DNA from: Agrypnia vestita
Lineage: Eukaryota > Arthropoda > Insecta > Trichoptera > Phryganeidae
Assembly (NCBI GenBank): GCA_016648135.1
Contig: JADDOH010009990.1
Coordinates: forward strand, 1-64,000
Length of the DNA: 64,000 nt
Direction of reading: 5' to 3'
A program made the position numbers and the translations under genes. Below are positions 20,040 through 33,070 of the stretch, piece after piece. Each line of letters begins with the position of its first letter. Position 1 is the stretch's first letter. The notes under the pieces are model-generated. The model saw only the letters and a program-made list of their open reading frames with translations, was not told where the DNA came from and searched no databases.

Positions 20040-23000
20040 AACAACTCAAATGAAATAATAAATATTTATATACATATTTTTTAAATAAATTATATATAAA
20101 ATAAGTTTTTCATTATACGCATATCTTCCTCTTTAGTTTCTACAAATATACAAATTACTCTTAACTATTACTCTTAGGGTCTTACATCTAAGAGTTCTCA
20201 GTTTTTTTGTCAGTTTCTACCTATGCAATATTAAAAAAAAAGATTTGGTTTTGACATATGGGTACGCAAGGGAAAATAACAAATCAGTAACTTCATATTT
20301 TTGTTCATCATGTATACAAAAATTTAAACCATTGTCATGGTTTCCGATAAGGATTCAGTTAGGTTGATTCAGTTAGTTGCTTTACTATGCGTAACTACGC
20401 ACGTTACGCCAGGTTACGTCACTACTAAAAACATTCACAAGTACGTGTTGGTACCTGCGAGCATTTTTAGTGGCCAGTCACTCCGTTGGATGGGGACTTG
20501 TTAGATGCTGTTATGCAGTATGGTATAATGAATATATGATTGATAGGCTACAAATACGGTGTCCGCAAAATAATTAGCATTATAACAATGCCAATCTGGA
20601 TGGCAAAAGTGTAGGGCCAAAATGGTAACTTTTGCTCAAAAAATAGCCCTGGGTGTGCGGGCGTATCTTTACTTCACTATCCACAACATAATGTCTGAAC
20701 TAGCCACTTACATTTTGAGAATTATTTTCTCGAATTAATATTCTCAGTTTTTTCTATATGTATATATATGGATGTGTAATACTTAACTCTAAATTTATTT
20801 ATTAACAAATGTATGTACATTAAAATATATTTATTTATTTATTGAATATTGCATACAGTTTATTACATTTTATTTTATTTTACTGTATTAAGACTATAAT
20901 TAAAACATTACTTTTATTTGCTGTACACTTGTGCTTGGAAAATGACTGAAACTTAAAAAAAACGTATTTTCAAAAACTGGAGCATAAAAGTAAACTTAAA
21001 AAAAACTCTTACATGCTTTTGTGTTCTTGCGTTGTATATTTTTTGTAACAAGAATTATCTTTTAAATTTTTAAATATATTTCATGTTTTTGCTATGTAAT
21101 AAACTAATTTAATCCTTACGTAAAAACTATTATTTCAAGGAACCTCTATATCTTATCCAATAAGAGTGGTACAAAAAAGACACAGCACATAAGCCTATAT
21201 ATATCTCTTGATTTTTTCTTTGTGCGATGGAAACGATGTAAAAATAAGAAATTGGCGCTAAAATAAAAATACACAAATTGCTGGCTCATCTATGTTTTTA
21301 TCTCGCATTTTTTTTTCTAAGCAACTTTATTCATCTAATGTTGAGCGTTCTTCCATTCAGACTTGTTTTTCCTATTTCCTATCATTTAACTGATCAATGA
21401 ACATCGTCCATGACTTCTCCTCAGTACAAACCCTTTTCTTTCTCCGAAGTTAATATATTTTTTGCCACCAAGCCCAATAGGCACCTTCTGTACTCGTCCC
21501 AGCCCTTTCGGAAAATTCCAATCGTGAACTTGACTCTCCAGGCTGACCCTAAGACAGTGTGGCGTGATAACATCCACTTACAGCCTGTTTATCCCCGGGT
21601 CTTAAAAGCTTTGCGACTGTTTCACGTAATGGCGCAGTACCGCCTAGATTTTATGGACAAATCGCAAGTGTCACCATTCTTTCTGGCAATCGGGAGATTT
21701 TTTTTACAAAGCAACGCTCTATGAAAAAAAAACTCTTCGGCTACCGGCCGAAGTAGATTGCCTTTGTGAGAAACGAAAGATTTTTTCCGTTTTAATACGT
21801 TTCACCGATTGCCAGAACACTAAATATAGTGAACTGGCAGTGTTTGGTGCTGGTATATTGTCATTTACAGTGGCCATTTTGAAATAAATTGGCCGATATT
21901 TATATATCCTATATTCTTTGTCTTTAATTTTTTTTAAAGAATTTAATTTGAAATTAAAAAAGCACATCAGTTATAAAGTGGTATCAATAGCAAAACAAGT
22001 TACATCTTTGACTCGATAACCGCATATTTTCAATACGATACGGATAACCGGACTACTACCGGACAACATACGAAAATGTATCTACGTTTCTTTTTTAAAG
22101 AAAAAATGGTTCCCCCAAATCTATTTGGCCATTTCCGTTATTTTTATATCAGGAAATTTTTCGCGAATCCTAGGGCAACATTCTTTTATATGGTAAAGGC
22201 TTTAATAAAAGGCTTTGTGGGAAGACAAAGAATTGATTTATTCATATTTAGGGGTGATTTAAATAACATTCTAAGACATCCTTTGTTTTTGAAAAACATT
22301 TGCATTGGATGGAATAATTTTCTAGAAAAATCAAGAAAAGGACATTCATAATCATGATGGCAAGTTAATTATCGGTGTTGTTGTCCTTTACATTATTCTA
22401 CGCTCTAATCCATGTATATTTGCCTATTTTCTTATCATTCCCAGCGTCCTGTAATATGAGACTAACTTTACAATTTCGAAGTCTCTCGAACAAAACTTTT
22501 TTACATACGAAAAAATTTAAAACAAATGGCAATTGGTTAAACAAACATGCTTATACTTATATGTTGTATTATTTTTTTAGAATAAATTCAAGTCACACAG
22601 TATAAAAAAATTGGCATTCAATAATGTCACTCATATTTGATAGAATATATCCAACTTACATAGAACAAATCAAGTAGGTTTTTCGTATATTGTAGAAATA
22701 ATCCAATCCGTATCGTCATATATCTTCGTAAATAAAATTGTTTATTCTGTAATTGCATTAAAAAAAAAATATCCCTACAATGAACATTATGCAAAAAAAT
22801 ATGCAATAATGAATTAAATATGGATAAAATTTTATAAGTTTTTGTAGTCAAATTTTTAGAAGCCATTTTTTCAATTCAAAATTTTTTTGGTCGGATGATT
22901 TTAGCATGACTATACAATTGTGAAGTCCTCTTTACTTTTGCAGAAGAACGTTGAAAATCATCTTGGCAAACGTTATTTTATTTGCAATAGCTCCAAATAG

Positions 23001-23290
23001 TTGGGCTGTGAACTTCCGGAACCATCATTTTCTTATGTACTTCAGCCAGGATTTCCTCTTCAGATGAACCGCTTTTGCGTGTTATACAATTTGCCGCTGC
23101 TGGCTACGCACCTCTTATATACATGCCTTTAGATTCCCAATTTCTACTTTTCAATATGGTTTCACGGATGGGTTGTTGTGAATAGCTTGTTTACCCCTAC
23201 GGTGAGGTTAGAAGCCACGAGGAAAATGATATTCTCGCGAATGAGGGTGCAGGGTTAATCTACCCTATAAGGCACTTTTGAAAATGTGGC
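20040..23290. other. AT-rich stretch without recognised gene
   Basis: Holds two weak coding candidates only. At 21410-21724 (plus) and 21386-21577 (minus), both strands are open in a GC-richer patch; the minus reading after LLRPGDKQ is faintly like a retroelement integrase C-terminus, but too weak to call. At 22076-22351 a 91-codon plus-strand frame (ending LNNILRHPLFLKNICIGWNN) is of unknown meaning. A (TTTA)n run lies near 20825-20845. Confidence 0.4.
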
Positions 23291-23404
23291 CATGTGGCCG
23301 TTACATGTTTCATATTTTACGCACGTGGCTTCGCTTGCTACCCTAATGAATATTTTCTAATATCATTGTATAAGTCGATTATCCTGATTAATCTATCCTT
23401 TAGT

Positions 23405-23786
23405 ATCTTCAAGTTTGTGTTTACTGGGGTATTATGCCGTGTTGTTACGACCTTTCGGGCCGACGTTTCGGATCCCATTGCAGAGTCCATCACCAGGGCT
23501 GATGTGTTGTTGTGAGTGATGGTGTTGTGGTTAAGTATCGGCTTGCAATACCGTGCCGAAGTCATGATGTGTTGTATTGTGTTGTATGTATGATTCACCT
23601 GTTGTCTAATCACTATCTCTGCGGAGTCTGCGACGAGAACGACTTTGAAGCGCCGGATACCAAGATGTTTTTAATTTGAGACCATCATCTCTATTAATAT
23701 TTATCGGATGCTTGTAGATTTCTAGTGCTTCCCTGTAAGGTCGTAACAACATGGCATAATACCCCAGTAAACACAAACTTGAAGAT
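23405..23786. repeat. Inverted 50-bp arms with CCGAAACGTCGG core
   Basis: Left arm 23405-23454 (ATCTTCAAGTTTGTGTTTAC and on) pairs with 23737-23786 with one mismatch. Just inside the left arm, the minus strand reads CTGGTGATGG...ATCCGAAACGTCGG. This is the pattern (CUGANGA, stem, GAAAC-GUC) of hammerhead motifs in terminal repeats of Penelope-like elements, but with a core change (CTGGTGA). No RT or GIY-YIG ORF lies between the arms. Best read as a remnant of a Penelope-like element with inverted terminal repeats. Confidence 0.5.
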
Positions 23787-24659
23787 TCTGAGTGGCCGTG
23801 AAAACCTAAGAACATTCTTATCCTTTAGTAGTTTGAAATGTTTGAAATTATGCGTGGTATTTTTTTTACAGAGCTTTGAATATTTATATTGTCACATGTC
23901 GTGGCTGCGGGAGGGCTCAATGAAAACGTCGGAATTTAATAACGAATTTATTAATTTCTGATTAATTAATTAGGCTAGATACATCTTAAGTCCTTCTTAT
24001 GAAACAGCATACATAGATTTCGCAACTAGTAATAATACCTCTATTTTTTTAAAAGGGAGTATTAATCTTTTTTTTTGGTCGGAGTATATTTTTTCCTAGT
24101 TAATAGATGTATTTTATGGCACGATTGTAATCTGAATTATACGTCGCATAGAAAAACGGACTGCCGTATGGGAAATTCAAAATCCTATCGCGATAAAATA
24201 CTAGGACCGCGCGCACCCTGTTATGATCGCATCTTTGAAAACTATAAATTGGGTTTCCAAACATATCTCGGCTCCGCTTGCTGCGATCAAAATCGTTTCC
24301 ATTGTGAAAATATATCGCGGAAAATTTTCTACAAAAATGGATTTCGAATTTTTTGTGATCTGGTATCTTGGTAGAATCATCGCTGACTGGATCATAAACG
24401 TACCACTGCCGTTGGTATAACCAAACCTATATCATATATGGTTTGAGAAGCTTGTTCTGTGCCTTGGACATATATACAATGTGTCAAGGCATAGAACCTT
24501 TATTTTATTTCTTCTTCTAGTTCTTGTCCGGTTGTCGATTCGGTTTTCTTGCTAGAAACACCTGCTCACGTGTGCGTAGTTTATTGAAATATAATTTTCT
24601 TATACGGTTACTTCACACTTTGCCTTGCATATATTCGATAGAACGAGTTCAAAAACGAT

Positions 24660-25480
24660 TTACAATAATGTTATCAGTTTTTTTGGGTCGCAATCCTAGG
24701 ATTGGTCTGAAACAAGCACTCGCCCTCTCCACTCCTCTCTGTCACCTGCCAGCCTCTTCATCCCTTGGTAGGTGCTACAGCGCACATCTCCGATAATCTG
24801 GTCTACGTAGCTTAATCTCGCGCGGCCTCTACGATTGTTGACTTCAACATTTCCCTCGACGATGGTTAAAAGCAGGCCCGGATGCCTTATATTATGGCCT
24901 ATCCAAACTGCTTGCTGTTGGGCGATTCTGTTAATCCCGCCTCTTTTCACCCACCCTGCTTAACACCTCGTCGTTTCGGATATGTTCAGACCAATGGATC
25001 CTCGCCATGCGCCTGTAGCACCACATCTCAAAAGCCGCTGGCGTCCCGGACATGCTCTGGCCGATGGTCTATGTTCCGCTGCCATACATCAGCACACTCC
25101 AAACAAGAGTTTTAATCAAGTTTTTCCGATCCTTTAAATCTATGTTGGGGGATTCCAGGATTTTGGATTTTTTGTTGAAGGCGACTTTTGCCTGTTGTAT
25201 TCTGCTTATGATGTCAGCCTCTGAGCGGCCATCTTGGGAAATTTTACTACCCAAATATGTGAATTCTTTCACTTGTTTGATAAACAAAATTTGTCGACAC
25301 TTCTTCTCTTCCAACAACCATGCACTTTGTTTTGTCTTTGTTTATTTTCATGTTGTATTTATCTACCAAAATCTTTTCCATCTTTCTCAGAGCCTCGTTT
25401 AATTCTTGTTCCGACCCCGCAAGCAGTGCAATATCGTCGGCATATCTGATCATGTCAATTTTTGGTATTGTTGTCAGTAG
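24660..25480 (-). pseudogene. Non-LTR reverse transcriptase fragment with YADD
   Basis: Minus strand: IDMIRYADDIALLAGSEQEL, then NMKINKDKTKCMVVGR, FTYLGSKISQDGRSEADIIS, LKDRKNLIKTLVWSVLMYGS, AAFEMWCYRRMARIHWSEHI and DQIIGDVRCSTYQGMKRLAG. This is RT motif C (YADD), the thumb and the C-terminal connection of a non-LTR retrotransposon that copies its RNA at nicked chromosomal DNA. A frameshift near 25310 and a stop near 25069 disable it. Upstream RT motifs and endonuclease are absent (5' truncation). An LTR-like ACGGAAAGAATTACACG lies just upstream (about 25485-25505). Confidence 0.88.
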
Positions 25481-25559
25481 ACTGTAGAAACGGAAAGAAT
25501 TACACGTGATAAAGAATTTTACAACACCCTGAATAGTATACAAGTAATTTTGAAATTAA

Positions 25560-26420
25560 TTATTATTATTATTACTATAAGTCATTTTATCGTACCGAAA
25601 TTTTGAAAAATAATATTTCCTATTCCAAAAGCGATGTAACCGCTGCATGCAACAGTTTGTTGTGGTGAATCGATTGTGGCCAGCGACATACGTTACGAGA
25701 GTATCTACCGGAGGTTAAGCGAATAATGCGATCACAGGTGTGAGAACATTCTGGAAAGACGAGTATATTATTAATGCGAAATTGTGTAAATTGACGAACA
25801 ATGCTCCAGTGCTTAAATTCATGACCAGAGACTAGAGACACACCACAGCCAAACTCTCATCACTCTTTGCACATACCCCCATATCTATATACAACGTCAC
25901 GCACAGAATACACACGCACTCCACTCACCCACAATCCCATACACCTCACTCCACTTCCCCCTCTAACTCCCACTCCCATCCCTCTATTTAATATATGTTT
26001 TCTTTATTGCTTGACTTAATATTTTATGCCGTGGATCTCTATAACTGGTCTACGAATTAGCCAATACTTTGTGTATTATTATAATAAATTGTATACTGTT
26101 AAAATTCCTAAAATAAAAAAAATGCGCGCCAAGGTAGAATTTAAAAAAGTTATGAAGAGCGACTAATAATGTTTTAAGGGGAAAAATAAGTGATAGGGAA
26201 GTACTCTCAGATCTGTCAGTGCTACGTAGGTTAATAAACAGAACAATGAATACATCAGCAATCAGTAGCATTCTACGCAACAGATACTCGTCTTTGGAAC
26301 CTAAACAATAAAATTTCAGCCAGATCGCTAAAGTAACAACACCGGTCAAAACAACCCAATCACTAGGATTTGCAGTTTATGTAGCCAGCTGACATGGATG
26401 GGGTGGATGCGTTTAGCACT
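25560..26420. other. No recognised feature
   Basis: Contains a CA/CC-rich tract (25855-25985) of simple composition and several short chance frames. A 73-codon minus frame at 25620-25841 has plausible composition but no recognisable motif. Confidence 0.4.
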
Positions 26421-26429
26421 TCAATATAC

Positions 26430-26811
26430 TGAATCGTGGCTGTGGGTGGAAAATTAAACACTAAACAAAATTTAAATTCTTCTTTATTATACAAAGTCAC
26501 TGGACACAAATTTAATCAGTGCTTCATTCTTAAATTTTCATTAATTTTTTCTAGAATATTTCACACAGGTCCGCACTAATTCACGTCACGAGGATCTTTG
26601 CTGCATTTTTTTTTATCTATTACTTACTTTTAAAGTTACTTTTATACAAAATTTTTGTTTTCGCGAATGTTCTAGAACATGAGTTTTTTTTCTCCATATT
26701 TCCAGTGTTTTATGGCTTTTTCGCGAATAGTCCAGTTGATTCTAGTTTCATGTGGACCGTTCGAGAGACTTCGACGATACGCAGTTACCATTGTTTTAGC
26801 CTCTCGTGACA
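26430..26811 (-). mobile_element. Solo LTR, TSD ATAC
   Basis: On the minus strand it begins TGTCACGAGAGGC and ends CCACAGCCACGATTCA. It is flanked by the perfect 4-bp duplication ATAC (26426-26429 and 26812-26815). It shares CATGTGGACCGTTCGAGAG with the LTR at 48703, and TATAATAAAGAAG suits a polyadenylation region. A second clear solo LTR of the family. Confidence 0.8.
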
Positions 26812-26884
26812 ATACACAACTTCCATTAGTCGCTCCTAGTGTATTCTACATACTGACCGCAACTTGTTTTTGTGTGTACCTGCC

Positions 26885-27085
26885 GTATGAGTAATGTCGT
26901 AATTTTATTCAAATTCACGGTTAAAAAAATTAAACTGCCGGAGATGGGGCTTGAACCCCGGGCCAGTAAACCCGGCAGCTTTACGCATATTGCTACGGTC
27001 GCATCTCCGTGGATCGCCATAAAGATACAATAAATAGCTAGGACTTAGCAAAGACACGAACTAATGTTGCGTCATTTTTGGCGGG
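26885..27085 (-). repeat. tRNA-headed SINE B, copy 3
   Basis: On the minus strand: GGAGATGCGACCGTAGCAAT, CCGGGTTTACTGGCCCGGGG, TTCAAGCCCCATCTCCGGC, then AATTTGAATAAAATTACG. This is the cleanest B-type head. The GGACAGAC tail is lost. Confidence 0.75.
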
Positions 27086-27089
27086 CTTC

Positions 27090-28025
27090 AGCTTATATTT
27101 GTACCTATATCCAACCCTGTAAAAGTATATCTAAGTACAATTTGAAAATAAATATTGCGAATTGACTATATTTGAGATTAAAAAGTTAAAATTTATATTA
27201 AGAAAGTGGAATAAAACGGTCGCATTTTTAATATCCAAGAAATAAAGGGTCGGTCTCCAAAAACAGCAAACTTTGCTTAAAAATAGGAGCAATGGAGTTG
27301 AATATTTTTAGAATTCCCTTCAAGTACGTCTGGTATAAATGCCGAGTATTTTCAGCCATTTAGCATGCTTGGGAAAAGGAATATTGCTAAAAAATACAGT
27401 TCAAATAGTATTTAAAAAAATTGGTCTACTACAAATAGTGTAGGAGCCACACTCCTACACTAAGAAAAGGCACAATAAGGTAGCTTGGACACGTCTTGAT
27501 GATGTGTCTTCTTTGTAATTCCAGAGGAAAGGCGACCATTCTAGAATAAAATTGTATAAAGACAGATTTGGCCTTCATTGATTAATTATTAGGTACAGAA
27601 GCGATACAAAATAGAGGAAGATGAATGCGCCTGTCGAGTGTTTGAACCCCGATCCTTCTAAGATAATGAGATAAAGATGATAATGGTGGTGCCTACACAA
27701 TAAAATAGGTTAATCATGGTATTTTAACAATATTCTAAGCCAAACTAACAATTTTATGAAAAAAGCAATTCAAAAAAAAAATTAAGGACACGCTATTATG
27801 TTTGCTTCGGATAACAAGATTAATTTTAGCAATTACTTACTATAATCTTTCGTGTAGATAATAATATACCTGCTCAATTTTATTTATTTATGTTTTATAA
27901 TTATTTATATTTTTTTACTTAATTAAGGGCCTAGTAAGACTTATGGATGATACTTTTGTCAGCTATTTTAGCAATTGGTGACAAAAATATCGCCAAATAT
28001 GGCACTCATTCGACTAAATATTTTT
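27090..28025. other. AT-rich stretch, no gene seen
   Basis: Mostly A/T runs. A GTTTGAACCCCGATCCTTC word at about 27637-27655 looks like another decayed SINE B box on the minus strand, without a recognisable body. Confidence 0.4.
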
Positions 28026-28029
28026 TCTA

Positions 28030-28420
28030 TAATACTTAAGTGGTTAGAGACGAAATGGAACATTATAAACATTTATTGGTTTCACAAAGTCACTACACAA
28101 ACTCAACTGAAACATTATTCCCCAATTCGCACTAATTGTCACTCGAAAATATTCTACTTGCCTGTGGAACACTTTATTTACGCCGTTTCTATCGCTATTA
28201 GAATATTTTGCACGCAGATAGGAACTCTGATACTTTATTCACTGGCTGGCTATATTCGCACGGATCACCCGTTTTTCCTATCTGTGGTTTTCACTGGTTC
28301 TCAAAATTGAATGGCCGTACGCATGTATTGGAAATGTTTTTTCCCGTGGATATTTTCGTGTATTTTACTGTTTCTAAGTGTTTCCAGTTTATTCTAAAAC
28401 ATCCAGATCGTTGGGAAATC
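28030..28420 (-). mobile_element. LTR fragment
   Basis: Shares GAGACGAAATG with the LTR at 37986. AATTCGCACTAAT..CACTCGA, CTGTGGAACACTTTATTTAC and TTTTGCACGCAGATAGGAAC blocks match the LTR at 43735 in order. The ends are not clear and no target duplication was found. Confidence 0.6.
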
Positions 28421-28424
28421 CTGG

Positions 28425-30930
28425 ATTATGTGCAGTTCCTTTTGTTTCTTGCACCTGGCGACCAGGTGCGTGCTGTGCGTATATTGAAGCATGTCTTTTA
28501 CCTAGACAAATATTTTAGATAAAAACATCGAAATAAAATATATATGTGACAGAATATGAATAATATGATAAAAATTGTGATTAATTGATAAATTCGATTT
28601 TTTTTCAAAATGTAAAAATGTATGCTTACGTAAATGTCATGCTGCTATGTTCTCACTGCACGTCCCTACTCGTCACAATACTATTGTTTAGGTTTTTATA
28701 TTTTCATCTTCTCTTCATAAAATATTGAATCGAATTACATTTCCCATATAATTTCATTTATTTATTTATACAGCAGATACATAACAATGATTTTTTTATT
28801 AAATTAAACATATGTTATTACATTTCAATATGAAATTATACTCCTCATAACATGAGCAATATCTCGATCTTATGGGAGAAGAAGGAGGATGTCAAACAAA
28901 TCATCTTGGAAACAACTGATTATTGCATTATCATAGAAAATACGCAAATGCTGAATGTTTCAGGGTTCTACCTAGTCGAGAAGGTGTTGATATTTTTATA
29001 TTATTAAATTTTAGACTGACAAACAGACAAGTGAAAATAAACAAAAAAATAAATCTTTTTTTATTTAAAAATGAATGGTCAAAAAAATTTGAGTGCTCAT
29101 CTAACCACGATATTGTGGAAATTTTATATTAAAGACTTTACGTTACTTAGATGTGAATTCCAGACATCCTTAGCAATTTATTACATCGCAGGCCGTCTCG
29201 CTGACAGGTGATATGGAGGTAGCATGAACAAACTCAAAAGTAAAATGTCTCAGAGAAACTATCTTAATAATTTATGATAATTCATTATGAAGCTCAACTT
29301 GAACATGGCGAAGTGAAATGAAGTTCTAAAATTTAACGAATTATTTTAAAATATTTAATTTCGTGAGTCTTTGAAAATTATTTTAATTTATAATTTACAG
29401 GTTTTTAATGATAAAAAGTTCTAGTGTGATATTTAAGCACAATTTAAAAATACCATTATAAGAATAAAACACTTTTTATGGTTTGGTAGTAAGAGTTTTG
29501 GTATAAATGCTATAAGAAAATTATATTAAAAGCTAGTTATACGAGTGCATTAATAATTTATAAACTTCTTGTTATACTTGTTTTAAAAAAGTTATTAACG
29601 ATAACTTTTTTAAGGGGAAGAGTTGATAACTAAATGTAATGAATACACGTATATGTGTTACGTTCATTTATACTGAAAAAACCGGTCTCCAAAAAAAAAT
29701 TTTTCTTTTCCTCGAGCGATTTTCTGATTCCTACGTTTTTAAGTGTTTGAGTACGAATCTGAAGACAGAAAAAATTGTCAGAAAAATGAATTTGAATAAA
29801 TGTAAAGTTTGTAGGTCGCGTGTTTGTCTTTTCTTGATTAAATCTACTTAATTGAAATTCGTACTACAATTTTTAAACTTAATTGAATGTGAACAAAAGA
29901 TTAATACTTGGTATGTTCGCAAGAGCCAGGTATGCATACCTTGGTCCCTTTGCCTAGAAAAGCAACTAATTCTTTAAGTATAATAATAGTAGCGTATAGA
30001 TGTAAAAGCGCCATTATCCATTTAGGATCCATGTGCATAGTAGTGCTATTGTATTTGTACTCAACAACTCCTCGAAAAAATTACTCACGCTCTCACAGTT
30101 TTTTCTTGTTGAAATACATGGCTAAACCTTCGAAATCATGTAGTTTTTTTTTTATTATTTTCAAAAAAGTTTTCAACGATTTTTTTTATAAAGTTTAAAA
30201 AAAAACACATTTTCAATCAAGAACTACTAATGAATAAAGCCTTTATAACTTCGAATAAGTCATCACCACATCTTAAAAAATAATATTTTAGTAATCTTTA
30301 TAACATAAATAGGTATCCCTATTTCTATATGTTAATAACATTTCTATTAAAACGCATGAATAATTTTAATTTATTGGTTAAATCATTGGACTTTTCTAAT
30401 AAACCACACCTGTTACATCCCATAAAATCTAGAATCTCCGATTAGCTCTGATAAAAACATTAAATGTGGTTTAAATTTAAATCAATTTCAAGTACGTTTG
30501 AATTAATTTCAATATTGTCACTAAGACACTCGGGGTTTTCTCTTTTCTCAGATCCCTTTAGAATACGGAATCACTTCCTTAAATCTTCCTTAATAGAACC
30601 TTCCCACGGCCGTGAAAACCTGATAAAGGGTGGAATAAGCCACACGAAATAAAACGTAAAAAGACCCTGGGACTAATCATTAGAAACTTGAGAAATTCAA
30701 GGGTAGATAGAGAAGCCTTCAAACGCAAAGACAAAAGAAATCTACAATGAAGATTAAGAAAAGTAAATTGAAGTTAATTATCTCGGATGGTTATGGAGAA
30801 CTTTCTGGAATTGGCAAATTAAATTACAATTCTAACTGGTATATTATTATTCTAAATAGTATAATTTTTCATTAGTCTCATAGATTACCAACTCTTCCCA
30901 GCTTCGCTCGAAATTTGTTCTCTTGTATAG
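28425..30930. other. AT-rich stretch, no gene seen
   Basis: Contains a small hairpin GCACCTGGCGACCAGGTGC (about 28454-28472), a TTTATTTATTTA run (28757-28770) like the tail of a truncated LINE on the minus strand, and a TTAAAAAAGTTAT hairpin at about 29583-29613. The short frames at 28923-29132 and 29639-29851 carry no recognisable motif. Confidence 0.4.
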
Positions 30931-30935
30931 ATATA

Positions 30936-32220
30936 TTAGGTCCTTACATATGAAATTGGAGTTTTGCCGTACAGGCAAATTTGATCTCAAATATCTTCTC
31001 TTTGGTTAGGAATTCCAAATCCAAATTTATACAGCAATTTACTCATGTATTTGTGTTTTGAAAATTATAATTCATTTGTTTTTTCCTCAATTGTTTTTTT
31101 CTTTGCGTCACTCAGTTTACAAAATGAAAAACTTGAAATATCGCGTTATTTACGAGTACGAGTTCCACCGTGGCACTAGTGCTGCAGAAACGGCTCGAAG
31201 GATTAATGATGTGTATGGCGACGGTGCCGCAAAAGAAAACACAGTGCGTTTTTGGTTCCAACGTTTTCGTTCTGGAAATTTCGACCTGCAGAACAAGCCC
31301 CGTGGACGGCCGGAGACCAAAGTTGATAATGAAGAATTGAAGGCTATTGTGGAAGCGGATCCATCGCAAACCACATCCGAGTTAGCTGCAGGCTGCGGTG
31401 TTAGTGATAAAACTGTTTTAATCCACTTGAAGCAAATTGGTAAGTGAAAAAGCTTGAAAAGTGGGTACCTCACGAATTGAGTGAAGCAAATCAACAAACG
31501 CGCGTTGACTGCTGCGTTGCATTACTCAACCGGCACAATAATGAAGGGATTTTAAATCGAATCATTACCTGTGATGAAAAGTGGATCCTGTACGATAATC
31601 GGAAGCGCTCATCGCAATTGCTGAACCCTGCCGAACCAGCCAAACCATGCCCCAAGCGAAAATTGACTCCAAAAAAGTTACTTGTGAGCGTTTGGTGGAC
31701 TAGTGCTGGTGTCGTTCACTACAGCTTTCTTAAATCTGGCCAGACGATTACGGCAGATGTCTATTGTCAGCAACTGCAAACCATGATGGAAAAGCTAGCT
31801 GCTAAACAATCGAGGCTGGTTAATCGCTTTAGGCCACTGCTGCTTCATGATAACCCTAGACCACACACTGCACAACAGACGGCTACCAAATTAGAGGAGC
31901 TTCAATTGGAATGTCTAAGACATCCACCGTACTCTCCGGACCTTGCCCCAACAGATTACCATTTTTTTCGAAATTTGGATAACTTCTTGCAAAGGAAAAA
32001 ATTCAACTCCGATGGGGCAGTCCAAACCGCCTTCAAAAGATTTTATTGATTCCCGTCCGAATGGCTTTTTTGGTAAAGGGATCGATGAACTACCTATGAG
32101 ATGGCAAAAGTGCATAGATAGCAATGGTACATACTTTGATTAAATAAATATATTATAATAAAAAAAATCGGCATTATGTTCCTCCCATACTAAACGCCAA
32201 TTTCATATGTAAGGACCTAA
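30936..32220 (+). mobile_element. mariner element, copy 3
   Basis: 1285 bp, with TTAGGTCCTTACATATGAAA termini and TA duplications at 30934-30935 and 32221-32222. Nearly identical to copies 1 and 2. Confidence 0.96.
31124..32143 (+). pseudogene. mariner transposase, two frameshifts (copy 3)
   Basis: ATG at 31124. A 1-bp deletion near 31445 (about residue 106, within IGKVKKLE) shifts the frame at the end of the DNA-binding half. A second frame then runs 201 codons through WVPHEL, TCDEKW, LHDNPRPH, YSPDLAP and TDYHFF, so all three catalytic Asp are kept. A 1-bp A insertion near 32035 ends it about 36 residues early, and the last residues to NGTYFD continue in the third frame. LHDNARPH has become LHDNPRPH next to a catalytic Asp. 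The lesions differ from copies 1 and 2. Confidence 0.95.
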
Positions 32221-32421
32221 TATATTCATTTTATTTCATTGAAAAACAATCAAAAAAATTTATGCTTGCAGTAAAGAAAAATTCAATTTGTTTTGAATTA
32301 TATATTCAAAATGAATCTTATCACATTTAAATAATTTTTCCATGTTTTCAAAATATTTTTTCTTATTTCATTGATGGATTTGGCGTTAATATTGTAAGAT
32401 TATTTATGATCATCATTAAAT

Positions 32422-33070
32422 AATATTAACTTTGTTACCTCTACGAGAGTTTAATAATATTTTTTATTTTTTCACTAAAGTTTCGAGAGAAATAAAATCT
32501 CTCATCTCAGGTGAAGAATCAAACTAACTTTTAAATATAGTATTTTTACATTGCTTCTGTTAAAAATAAATAATGATTAGGTACTGAAAAATTAACCGAA
32601 GTTACTGTTTTAATTTTGGCTATTTTTTTCAGGACCTTTATATTTGAACTTATTTTTTTTATTTTAAAATATGTTTTGTATTAACTTTGTAATACACACA
32701 CAATAGGAGTTATTAATGACTACTATAGTTTCGATACAATCAGAAGCAGTCCCTCTCATCATAACTCTATCTGATGATGAGAGCGACTGTTCCTCTTGAA
32801 ACTATATAATTCATATTGCGTGTGTTAAAATAAAAATAAAGCATATATAGTAAAAATAAAGCATATTTTCAATTAAAATTTTGCACCACGAAGTAACTGC
32901 CAAATTTTTAATTATATTAATTATTTATGTTTGTAAAAATTCTGCATTTACATGGAGCTAATTTGATACTTCACCTGTCGATGAGAGATTTTGTTTCTCA
33001 CGAAACTTAAGTAACAAAAAAAAATATAAAAATATTATTAAACTTATGTATAGATAACAAGGTTAATATT
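32422..33070. mobile_element. Element R1, full copy with ~105-bp inverted repeats
   Basis: Left end AATATTAACTTTGTTACCTC pairs with the right end GATAACAAGGTTAATATT. The match runs inward through AAACTCTCGTAGAGG, CGAAACTTTAGT, GATGAGAGATTTT and CTTCACCTG-type blocks. The interior is AT-rich and non-coding. An inverted-repeat DNA element without transposase. Fragments at 175-345 and 11440-11640. Confidence 0.7.

Noticed and set aside
21386..21724. GC-richer patch with open frames on both strands, faintly like a retroelement integrase C-terminus
   Set aside because: No motif is long enough to call; left as unrecognised.
26935..27010. Possible tRNA gene with GGTTCAAGCCCC
   Set aside because: Same reason: part of SINE B, no complete cloverleaf.
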